Source: Clostridia bacterium
GTDB taxonomy: Bacteria; Bacillota_A; Clostridia; Lachnospirales; Cellulosilyticaceae
Assembly (NCBI GenBank): GCA_029239935.1
Contig: JARBTY010000214.1
Location: 1-5,196 of the forward strand
Length of the DNA: 5,196 nt
Reading direction: 5' to 3'
Below, piece after piece: positions 1 to 5,062 of the stretch. The number at the start of each line of letters is the position of its first letter. Position 1 is the stretch's first letter. A program made the translations under genes and the position numbers. The notes beneath the pieces are model-generated. The model made no database searches and was not told where the DNA came from. It saw only the letters and a list, made by a program, of their open reading frames with translations.

Positions 1-680
1 GTCACATGAATATAATCTCTGATACAAGTACCGTCTTTGGTAGGGTAATCATTGCCATAGACGCTGATATGATCTCTTTGACCAAGAGGAACTTGTAAGA
101 TAAGCGGAATGAGGTGTGTCTCTACTGTATGGGCTTCACCAATCTTGGCACTGGCATCTGCCCCTGCTACGTTAAAGTACCTTAAACAAACAAAATTCAG
201 ATCATGAGCATGGTGAGTCCATTTCAGCATTTTTTCAATAGCCAGCTTGGTTTCACCATAGGTATTCGTAGGACTAGTTACCATATCTTCTGTGATAGGC
301 ATTGTTTTAATATCTCCATAAGTTGCAGCGGTAGAAGAAAAGACGATGTATTTAACCCCTGTCTCCACCATAACTTCTAATAAAACCTGTGCACCGTGGA
401 CATTATTATTATAATATTTCAAAGGATTAGTCATAGATTCCCCTACCAAAGAATTAGCAGCAAAATGAATGACACCATCAAAGGACTCTTTTATAAAAAC
501 TTCTTTGAGTTTTTCTTTATTGCGGATATCAACATGATAAAAAACAGCCTGATTTGGAATGCTTTCCTGGTGGCCTGTCTCTAAGCTGTCTATAACGACA
601 ACTTCAATATTTTTTTCAAGAAGCTGTTTGACAGCATGAGAACCAATATAACCTGCACCGCCAACTACGAGTATTTTCAT
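1..680 (-). CDS. galE: UDP-glucose 4-epimerase GalE, N-terminal 226 residues (cut by left edge)
   Basis: This cytoplasmic, NAD-dependent enzyme interconverts UDP-galactose and UDP-glucose in the Leloir pathway. It belongs to the extended short-chain dehydrogenase family. The translation opens with MKILVVGGAGYIGSH, whose GxxGxxG NAD-binding glycines are residues 7, 10 and 13, and Asp31 sits where the adenosine ribose is bound. The segment FSSTAATYG (114-122) corresponds to the catalytic Ser/Thr region, with Thr117 aligning to Ser124 of the E. coli enzyme. The YxxxK pair is Tyr141 and Lys145. RYFNVAGA (167-174) and CIRDYIHV (219-226) are typical GalE segments. Family members are about 330-340 residues long, so roughly 100 C-terminal residues lie outside the window; no stop is seen. 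The ATG start is preceded by AGGAGG at 686-691 with 5 nt spacing. That site overlaps the galK stop codon, and only 9 nt separate the genes, so I infer co-transcription and probable translational coupling with galK. Confidence 0.97.
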   Translation of the reverse strand, partial: MKILVVGGAGYIGSHAVKQLLEKNIEVVVIDSLETGHQESIPNQAVFYHVDIRNKEKLKEVFIKESFDGVIHFAANSLVGESMTNPLKYYNNNVHGAQVLLEVMVETGVKYIVFSSTAATYGDIKTMPITEDMVTSPTNTYGETKLAIEKMLKWTHHAHDLNFVCLRYFNVAGADASAKIGEAHTVETHLIPLILQVPLGQRDHISVYGNDYPTKDGTCIRDYIHV

Positions 681-689
681 AAGAACCTC

Positions 690-1862
690 CTATAATGAAT
701 GAATTTGTGTGGGACCATTGCCGATAGAAGCAATGTAAAACGAAGCTTCATAGCCAATGGCGTCTTTATATTTACGATTAACATTTTCTATAAAGGATGT
801 TGTTTTGTCATTTGCCACAACGCTGATTGCACAACCCCCAAAGCCAGCACCGGTCATTCGGGCACCCAGAGCACCTTCCTCTTCCCAGGCCGCTGCAACC
901 AAAGTATCTAATTCGATGCCAGTTACTTCATAGTCACTCTTAAGCGAAATGTGAGAAGCATTTAAAAGCTTGCCAAATGTCACGAGATCATTAGCTTGAA
1001 GGGCTTTTGTAGCTGCAAGGACACGGGTATTTTCTGTAATGGCATGTCTGACCCTTTTAAATTCAATAGGATGCTGGATAAGCGCTTCAGCTTTTTCTAA
1101 ATCATCTTCTGTAAGATCACAGAGTGCCTTTATATCAAAGCCGTGTTGAAGCTTTGACAGAGCGCTTTCACATTCGGCTCTGCGCTCATTGTATTTGGAA
1201 TCGGCCAGTTCACGGCGTTTGTTAGTATTCATAATCACAATACTATAGCCCTCTAATTCAAAAGGGACAAGCTTATAGTCTAAAGTATTACAGTCTAATA
1301 AAAGGGCGTGATTTTTTTGTCCTAAGGCAATGGCTGCCTGATCCATAATACCGCTGTTGACACCAATATAATGATTTTCCACTTTTTTGCCTAAAAGAGC
1401 AGCTTCCATACTTTCTAAAGAAAAAGCATACATCGTACTGCATATTTTACAGATAAGCATCTCTAAGGAGGCAGAGGAAGAAAGACCAGAACCGTTAGGG
1501 ATATTTCCAAATACAGCAATATCCAGACCGGTATTTATAGAATGTCCGGCTTCAAGCAGGTATTTAATAACCCCTTTCAAATAGTTGCACCAGTTGTGAG
1601 ATTTGTTATAAGTCAAATCCTCTAGAGAAAACTCAATGACACCTAAGCTTTCAAAATTGAGAGAATAGACTCTGAAAAGCTGGTCCGCACGTTTGCTGAC
1701 AGCAGCATAGGTACCTAGTGTGATGGCGCAGGGAAAAACAAGTCCGCCATTATAATCAATATGTTCTCCAATCAAGTTAACTCTTCCTGGGGCAAAAAAG
1801 CTGGCTTCAGGTTCTCTTTCAAAGATTGAAATAAATTTTTGCTGTAAAATTGATAAATCCAT
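690..1862 (-). CDS. galK: Galactokinase GalK, complete (390 aa)
   Basis: Galactokinase transfers the ATP gamma-phosphate to alpha-D-galactose, giving galactose 1-phosphate, the first committed step of the Leloir pathway in the cytoplasm. All three GHMP-kinase motifs are present. The galactokinase signature GRVNLIGEHIDYNGG is at 26-40, the phosphate-binding PNGSGLSSSAS is at 122-132, and the C-terminal motif ARMTGAGFGG is at about 334-343. The catalytic base is predicted to be Asp174 in GVNSGIMDQ (167-175). A length of 390 residues is normal for the family. The start chosen is the ATG at 1862-1860, because AGGAGG (1874-1869) lies 6 nt upstream. An in-frame ATG two codons earlier directly abuts that site and is unlikely to be used. 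A still longer frame from 1901 would begin inside the predicted -10 region and add 13 residues that match nothing in the family. galK is first in a galK-galE operon and diverges from the repressor gene. Confidence 0.97.
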   Translation of the reverse strand: MDLSILQQKFISIFEREPEASFFAPGRVNLIGEHIDYNGGLVFPCAITLGTYAAVSKRADQLFRVYSLNFESLGVIEFSLEDLTYNKSHNWCNYLKGVIKYLLEAGHSINTGLDIAVFGNIPNGSGLSSSASLEMLICKICSTMYAFSLESMEAALLGKKVENHYIGVNSGIMDQAAIALGQKNHALLLDCNTLDYKLVPFELEGYSIVIMNTNKRRELADSKYNERRAECESALSKLQHGFDIKALCDLTEDDLEKAEALIQHPIEFKRVRHAITENTRVLAATKALQANDLVTFGKLLNASHISLKSDYEVTGIELDTLVAAAWEEEGALGARMTGAGFGGCAISVVANDKTTSFIENVNRKYKDAIGYEASFYIASIGNGPTQIHSL

Positions 1863-1899
1863 AAGCATCCTCCTAAAGATTATTAATAAGTATATTTTC

Positions 1900-1927
1900 A
1901 TTATATAATATTAGTAAAAAAAATCAA
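1900..1927 (-). promoter_or_regulatory. Predicted galKE promoter
   Basis: Reading the minus strand, TTGATT (1927-1922) and TATAAT (1905-1900) are separated by 16 bp. The -10 element is a perfect consensus. Transcription would start near 1893, leaving a leader of about 30 nt before the galK ATG, with the ribosome binding site near its end. One operator-like palindrome (centre 1914) lies within the spacer and another (centre 1936) lies just upstream of the -35, so a repressor bound to either would block RNA polymerase. This is prediction by eye; the region is AT-rich, so other -10 matches exist. Confidence 0.7.
1909..1919. promoter_or_regulatory. Operator-like palindrome O1 in the galK promoter spacer
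   Basis: TATTAGTAAAA is an odd-length palindrome centred on G1914. Four of its five arm pairs are complementary; 1910 against 1918 is the mismatch. It shares the 10-mer TTAGTAAAAA (1911-1920) with O3, and with O2 on the opposite strand. Its place between the -35 and -10 elements of the galK promoter suggests a repressor site. The candidate regulator is the adjacent LacI-family protein. Confidence 0.6.
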
Positions 1928-1929
1928 TA

Positions 1930-1942
1930 TTTTTACTAAAAA
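1930..1942. promoter_or_regulatory. Operator-like palindrome O2 between the two promoters
   Basis: TTTTTACTAAAAA is a perfect 13-bp odd palindrome centred on C1936. It lies 22 bp, about two helical turns, from the centre of O1, so two repressor dimers could sit on the same DNA face. It is immediately upstream of the galK -35 and 8 bp upstream of the galR -35. It therefore could repress galK and affect galR. Together O1 and O2 also form a 10-bp inverted repeat (1911-1920 and 1930-1939). Confidence 0.65.
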
Positions 1943-1950
1943 ATATTAAC

Positions 1951-1979
1951 TTGATTGAAATATTAAAACCATATATAAT
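1951..1979 (+). promoter_or_regulatory. Predicted galR(-galM) promoter
   Basis: TTGATT (1951-1956) and TATAAT (1974-1979) are separated by 17 bp, close to an ideal sigma-A promoter. The predicted transcription start is near 1986, giving a leader of about 97 nt before the GTG chosen for galR. That is long for a simple repressor gene. The leader holds a short hairpin, a small upstream ORF and a third operator copy. Confidence 0.7.
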
Positions 1980-2030
1980 AGAATATAAATGATAAAACCT
2001 ATATTATATAAGGAGTGTAGAGATAAATGA

Positions 2031-2046
2031 CTCTTTCAATAAAGAG
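2031..2046 (+). other. Small hairpin in the galR leader
   Basis: CTCTTT (2031-2036) and AAAGAG (2041-2046) form a perfect 6-bp stem with a CAAT loop. No T-run follows, so it is not a terminator. It lies between the AGGAG at 2011 and the galR start. Whether it folds in the transcript or matters is unknown. Confidence 0.3.
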
Positions 2047-2052
2047 GTTAAA

Positions 2053-2063
2053 TTTTAGTAAAA
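2053..2063. promoter_or_regulatory. Operator-like palindrome O3 in the galR leader
   Basis: TTTTAGTAAAA is a perfect 11-bp odd palindrome centred on G2058, with the same core as O1 and O2. It lies about 70 bp downstream of the predicted galR transcription start and 20 bp before its GTG. A repressor here could act as a roadblock or form a loop with O1 or O2, whose centres are 144 and 122 bp away. Autoregulation of galR is an inference from this placement. Confidence 0.55.
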
Positions 2064-2082
2064 ATAGAGAGTGGGTGAGGTC

Positions 2083-3081
2083 GTGGCTACGATTAAAGAA
2101 GTTGCAGAAAAAGCGGAGGTATCTATTGCGACTGTTTCGAGGGTTTTGAACTTTGATGAAACCCTCAATGTATCAGTAGAAACCCGAAAACGTATTTTTG
2201 AAATAGCAGAACAGCTCCAATATATAACGATAAGTCAGAGAAAGAACAAGGGTAAAAAACTCAATATAGGGATTACTCAGTGGTATACAGAAACTGAGGA
2301 GTTAAAAGATCCCTATTTCTTATCTATTAGAATAGCGGCTGAAAAAAAATGCAGCAGAGAAGGGATAAATTTTAGAAATGTGACCCTTGAGGATATGCCG
2401 TATGTTTCTAGTGAGATCGAGGGCCTCATAGCCATTGGGAAGTTTGGGGTGCAGGATATCAAACGTCTTAGCAAAGGGGCAAAGCCTATTGTATTTGTGG
2501 ATTCATCACCAGATGAGATGAAGTATGACAGTGTGGTGACAGATTATAAAAATGGTGCACAGGCAGCTCTCGAGCATCTGTATCAGTTAGGGCATAGAGC
2601 GATTGGGTATATAGGCGGCACAGAATATATCAATGATAAAAAAGACATTATTAAAGATTATAGGGAAGAAGCCTATAAAGACTTTATGAAAGAGAGGGGG
2701 ATTTTCAGTGAAGCTTTAATTTCAAAAGGGAGCTTTGCACCCGAAGATGGCTATAGACTGATGAAAGAAGCACTTCAAAAGGAAGATAGGCCTACAGCAT
2801 TTTTTATTGCAAGTGACCCCATGGCTATAGGAGCCTATAAAGCTGTTACAGAGAAAGGTTTATGTATTGGGCGTGATCTTAGTATAATTGGTTTTGATGA
2901 TATTTATACCTCCAAGTTTTTGACCCCAGCACTTACCACCGTAAAAGTATATACTGAGTTTATGGGGGAAACGGCAGCTGAAACACTGATTGAGAGACTC
3001 AAAACGGAGCGAAAGATCTCAAAAAAGATACTTATCCCCACAAAACTTATTTTAAGAGAAAGTTGTGGAAAAATGATATAA
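2083..3081 (+). CDS. galR: LacI-family transcriptional repressor, GalR-like (332 aa)
   Basis: This is a DNA-binding sugar-responsive regulator, most likely the repressor of the surrounding gal genes. The N-terminus MATIKEVAEKAEVSIATVSRVLN is a classic LacI-family helix-turn-helix, with recognition helix at about 14-22 (SIATVSRVL). A periplasmic-binding-protein-like effector domain runs from about residue 60 to the end. It includes GHRAIGYIGG, the FIASDPMAIGAYKAV segment and GFDDIYTSKFLTPALTTV, all typical of the family. The hinge (about 46-59, QYITISQRKNKGKK) lacks the usual PNxxAxxL sequence. I chose the GTG at 2083 because it gives the standard MATIKEVA start. Upstream GAGTGGGTGA (2069-2078) partly matches the extended Shine-Dalgarno. 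A GTG at 2071 would add four residues (MGEV) and has a poorer site. The gene diverges from galK and precedes galM. The effector is unproven; galactose or a Leloir intermediate is inferred from context. Confidence 0.9.
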   Translation: MATIKEVAEKAEVSIATVSRVLNFDETLNVSVETRKRIFEIAEQLQYITISQRKNKGKKLNIGITQWYTETEELKDPYFLSIRIAAEKKCSREGINFRNVTLEDMPYVSSEIEGLIAIGKFGVQDIKRLSKGAKPIVFVDSSPDEMKYDSVVTDYKNGAQAALEHLYQLGHRAIGYIGGTEYINDKKDIIKDYREEAYKDFMKERGIFSEALISKGSFAPEDGYRLMKEALQKEDRPTAFFIASDPMAIGAYKAVTEKGLCIGRDLSIIGFDDIYTSKFLTPALTTVKVYTEFMGETAAETLIERLKTERKISKKILIPTKLILRESCGKMI

Positions 3082-3082
3082 T
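3074..3082 (+). promoter_or_regulatory. Possible extended -10 promoter for galM at the end of galR
   Basis: TGATATAAT spans the last codons of galR and is a perfect extended -10 element (TGn followed by TATAAT). No convincing -35 lies at 16-18 bp upstream, although extended -10 promoters can do without one. It would start transcription near 3089 and let galM be expressed apart from galR. AT-rich DNA gives such matches by chance, so confidence is low. Confidence 0.3.
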
Positions 3083-3149
3083 ATTTGATATGATTGTTGA
3101 TAGATACAAAATTGTGAAATGATAAAATGATTATAGAAGGGGTGCTATA

Positions 3150-4196
3150 ATGGAAATAAAAAAGACTCAACTAACGCTTAAAAGCGGTAAAGAAGTGACT
3201 GCCTATGGACTTATCAATGATAAGGGCATGATGGCAGAGGTTTTAAGCTTAGGAGGCATACTTACAAAGATTGTGACGCCAGATCAAACAGGTTGTTTTG
3301 AAAATGTGCTGCTGGAATGGGAAGACATCAATACGTATGAAGAAAATCCAGGGTATATAGGCGCTCTGATCGGCAGAATAGGCGGCAGAATATACGATGC
3401 AAAGGTAACCATTAATGGCGAAGTTTATACCTTTGCTAAAAATAACAATGGCAATACCCTGCACGGGGGCATCGAAGGCTTTGACAAAAAAATCTGGGAT
3501 GTAAAAGAACAAGTTAGCGACGGAGAGGCTTCTTTAACTCTCACGTATTTTAGTGAAGCAGGTGAAGAAGGTTTTCCAGGGAACTTAGAGGTAACTGTTG
3601 TGTACAGTCTAAATAACCAAGATGAATTAACCCTTACCTATACTGCAAAAACAGATGCAGATACCATTGTGAACCTAACCAATCATGCTTATTTTAATCT
3701 CTCAGGCAATGCCAAACGTTCTGTTTTGGAGCAAGAGGTATTGATCAATGCGGACAAAATCTGCAAATTAGATAAAGAGCTCATACCAGACGGAGAACTT
3801 CTCAGTGTAGAGGATCACTCAGCTTTTGATTTCCAAAAGAGAAAACCCATTGGACAAGATATCAAACAAGAGGATAGTCAGCTCAAATACGGAGGCGGCT
3901 ACGACCATCCATGGATTTTTACAAACGAAGAAAAAACAGCAGAGTTTTATGATCCTATTTCAAAAAGATGCATGACGATTACAACCACAGAACCAGGCAT
4001 CGTGATGTACACCATGAACTTTGCGGATACTCCCATTAAACTTTCAAATGGAGAAATCCAAAAACCAAACTATGGGGTATGCTTCGAAACCCAAAAATTA
4101 CCCATAGGCTACAACGAAGTTTTTAAAGAAGACGTGCTTCTTAAAAAAGGAGACATCTACTCCAGCCAAACAACCTTCAAATTCAGCATCAAATAA
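3150..4196 (+). CDS. galM: Aldose 1-epimerase (galactose mutarotase) GalM, complete (348 aa)
   Basis: GalM interconverts beta- and alpha-D-galactose in the cytoplasm, giving galactokinase the alpha anomer it needs. The protein shows the family landmarks in order. The Arg80 region is GRIGGRIYDA (75-84). NGNTLHGG (101-108) has substrate-binding His105. NLTNHAYFNLSG (175-186) has His179, predicted as the general acid. GGYDHPW (249-255) has Asp252, and CFETQKLP (311-318) has Glu313, predicted as the general base. The usual GRxxNRI reads GRIGGRI, so the common Asn is Gly, but the Arg is kept. The length is normal. The ATG is preceded by GAAGGGG (3136-3142) with 7 nt spacing. It lies 68 nt after galR on the same strand with no terminator between them, so read-through from the galR promoter is likely. 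A strong hairpin terminator follows its stop. Related mutarotases act on several aldoses; the gal context supports galactose. Confidence 0.95.
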   Translation: MEIKKTQLTLKSGKEVTAYGLINDKGMMAEVLSLGGILTKIVTPDQTGCFENVLLEWEDINTYEENPGYIGALIGRIGGRIYDAKVTINGEVYTFAKNNNGNTLHGGIEGFDKKIWDVKEQVSDGEASLTLTYFSEAGEEGFPGNLEVTVVYSLNNQDELTLTYTAKTDADTIVNLTNHAYFNLSGNAKRSVLEQEVLINADKICKLDKELIPDGELLSVEDHSAFDFQKRKPIGQDIKQEDSQLKYGGGYDHPWIFTNEEKTAEFYDPISKRCMTITTTEPGIVMYTMNFADTPIKLSNGEIQKPNYGVCFETQKLPIGYNEVFKEDVLLKKGDIYSSQTTFKFSIK

Positions 4197-4202
4197 AAAA
4201 TG

Positions 4203-4274
4203 AGAACTAAGGCTTGCATTGATATGCCCCCTGTCTACTTGACAGGGGGCATATCAATGCAAGGTTCTTTTTTT
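4203..4274 (+). terminator. Strong rho-independent terminator after galM
   Basis: A perfect 23-bp stem (4213-4235 with 4241-4263) closes on a 5-nt loop, TACTT, with a GC-rich top (GCCCCCTGTC against GACAGGGGGC). A further 5 bp (4203-4207 with 4264-4268) pair outside a 5-nt bulge, and the downstream arm runs into seven T residues (4268-4274). It starts 6 nt after the galM stop. A run of A residues left of the stem (about 4195-4200) would give a U-run on the opposite strand, so it may also stop minus-strand transcripts coming from the right. Confidence 0.95.
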
Positions 4275-4335
4275 ATAGAGTATAAGTAAAAGGGATAGTT
4301 ATTCATAAGGAAGCTAATCAAGCTATTTAAGCAAT

Positions 4336-4382
4336 TCACTCTAGATGTAAGAGTATATTTAAAATAAGATGATCTAGAGTGA
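4336..4382. repeat. 11-bp inverted repeat in the gene-free stretch
   Basis: TCACTCTAGAT (4336-4346) and ATCTAGAGTGA (4372-4382) are perfect inverted copies separated by 25 AT-rich bases. No T-run follows on either strand, so it is not an ordinary terminator. The stretch 4275-4477 that contains it has no ORF, RNA gene or recognisable gene remnant. The repeat could be a protein-binding site, a relic of a small mobile element, or chance. Confidence 0.5.
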
Positions 4383-4449
4383 GACAGATTAATGGGTTAT
4401 AGTTTCTAGACACATTGGTAGACAATGAAAAATGTAGAAATTACTAATA

Positions 4450-4476
4450 CCACTATTTTTATAACTAAAATAGTGG
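4450..4476 (-). terminator. Possible weak terminator of the VOC-protein gene
   Basis: CCACTATTTT (4450-4459) and AAAATAGTGG (4467-4476) form a perfect 10-bp stem with a 7-nt loop, beginning directly after the stop codon of the minus-strand gene at 4478. The stem is AT-rich and the sequence after it on the minus strand has only broken T-runs. Termination would be modest, and the hairpin may instead protect the mRNA 3' end. Confidence 0.45.
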
Positions 4477-4477
4477 A

Positions 4478-4876
4478 TTATAAATATGCTTGATTTCTAA
4501 TTTCAATAATAGTTCCTTCTGGTGCGATAATCTTAAATAACTTACCGCCTTCTACCTCATAAATATCTTGGCCGTGTTTGGACTTAAACCTATCAAATCC
4601 AAGGTTTTTAAGTCTAATATATTCTGTTTCAATATCATCTACAAATAATGCAAAATGAACAATACCTTTATTGCTTTGATTAAAGTCGACCAAAACTTCA
4701 TCAAGCTTATTTGTTTGTAATTCGATCATAAAACTATCTTGTTGCAACCATGAGTTATAGAACCTTTTATGAAAAGGAGCGGTTTCCTTTATCAGCGTAA
4801 ATCCTAATATATCATTGTAGAATTTCAAAGATTCTTCATAACTGTCCGTTTGAATACAAATATGGTGCAGTTTCAT
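4478..4876 (-). CDS. VOC-superfamily (glyoxalase-fold) protein, 132 aa
   Basis: This is a small cytoplasmic protein of the vicinal oxygen chelate superfamily, which includes glyoxalase I, fosfomycin-resistance proteins and dioxygenases. It has two beta-alpha-beta-beta-beta halves. The first starts KLHHICIQTDSYEESLKFYNDILGF (2-26), and the second starts GIVHFALFVDDIETEYIRLKNLGF (71-94). The four glyoxalase-I-type metal-ligand positions appear filled: His5, Glu52 (in MIEL), His74 and Glu125 (in IIEIR). A divalent-metal enzyme is therefore plausible. The length is typical of single-domain members. The ATG is preceded by AGGAGG (4888-4883) with 6 nt spacing. The substrate cannot be told from sequence; lactoylglutathione lyase activity is only one option, and many clostridia do not rely on glutathione. 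It is a single gene between the gal locus and an EAL-domain gene on the same strand, and no link to galactose is seen. Confidence 0.85.
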   Translation of the reverse strand: MKLHHICIQTDSYEESLKFYNDILGFTLIKETAPFHKRFYNSWLQQDSFMIELQTNKLDEVLVDFNQSNKGIVHFALFVDDIETEYIRLKNLGFDRFKSKHGQDIYEVEGGKLFKIIAPEGTIIEIRNQAYL

Positions 4877-4922
4877 CTTTTTCCTCCTTCCTTTTAATAG
4901 TTATCATCTTAATAATCATTCA

Positions 4923-4952
4923 AATATAATACTTTCAGTGAGGGTGTCTGAA
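4923..4952 (-). promoter_or_regulatory. Possible promoter of the VOC-protein gene
   Basis: On the minus strand, TTCAGA (4952-4947) and TATATT (4928-4923) are 18 bp apart, giving moderate matches to -35 and -10. A 5-bp inverted repeat, TTCAG (4934-4938) and CTGAA (4948-4952) around a 9-bp spacer, overlaps the -35 and could be a regulator site. The signal is weak, and read-through from the upstream EAL-domain gene cannot be excluded because I see no strong terminator after it. Confidence 0.3.
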
Positions 4953-5062
4953 TACTCCGTAAGGATGATAGAGTTCATTTCTAGATTAGAGTAAACAGTA
5001 TTAAATAAAAGATATCCCACTTTTGCCGAACAACCCATGTAAGATACATACCACTCATTATT

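Larger units (their letters stand above)
2027..2149 (+). other. Possible 40-codon leader ORF overlapping galR
   Basis: An ATG at 2027 follows AGGAG (2011-2015) with 11 nt spacing, a little long but usable. It opens a 40-codon frame ending in TGA at 2147-2149, which overlaps the start of galR in another reading frame. The peptide is very rich in Arg, Lys and Leu and resembles nothing I recognise. Its ribosome binding site is arguably better than that of galR itself. It may be a chance ORF, or its translation could affect galR initiation. I see no conservation evidence, so I do not call it a gene. Confidence 0.2.

Noticed and set aside
1863..1901. A 13-residue N-terminal extension of galactokinase starting at 1901
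   Set aside because: It would begin inside the predicted -10 region, has no ribosome binding site and matches nothing in the family. The ATG at 1862 has AGGAGG at 6 nt.
1998..2013. Hairpin pairing CCT with AGG that might hide the AGGAG at 2011
   Set aside because: Only three GC-containing pairs and a bulged AT stem; too weak to support a riboswitch-like role.
1863..2080. A CcpA cre site in the divergent promoter region
   Set aside because: Cre sites have a central CG, and this stretch has no CG dinucleotide at all.
3085..3128. TTGATA (3085 or 3097) with TAAAAT (3123) as a galM promoter
   Set aside because: The closer pairing has a 20-bp spacer and the other is longer; the extended -10 at 3074-3082 is a better, still weak, candidate.
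2904..3170. Minus-strand 88-codon ORF opposite galR and galM
   Set aside because: It is a shadow of galR on the other strand, with low-complexity composition and no domain. The same holds for the other short ORFs opposite galE, galK and galM.
4341..4994. Similar stretches CTAGATGTAAGAGTA (4341) and CTAGATTAGAGTA (4981)
   Set aside because: Short, imperfect and AT-rich, so chance is the simplest explanation; not called a direct repeat or attachment site.
4877..5062. A gene or terminator between the EAL and VOC genes
   Set aside because: No ORF with a ribosome site is present. The stems seen (for example ATGTA/TACAT near 5037-5049) are only 5 bp without a T-run.
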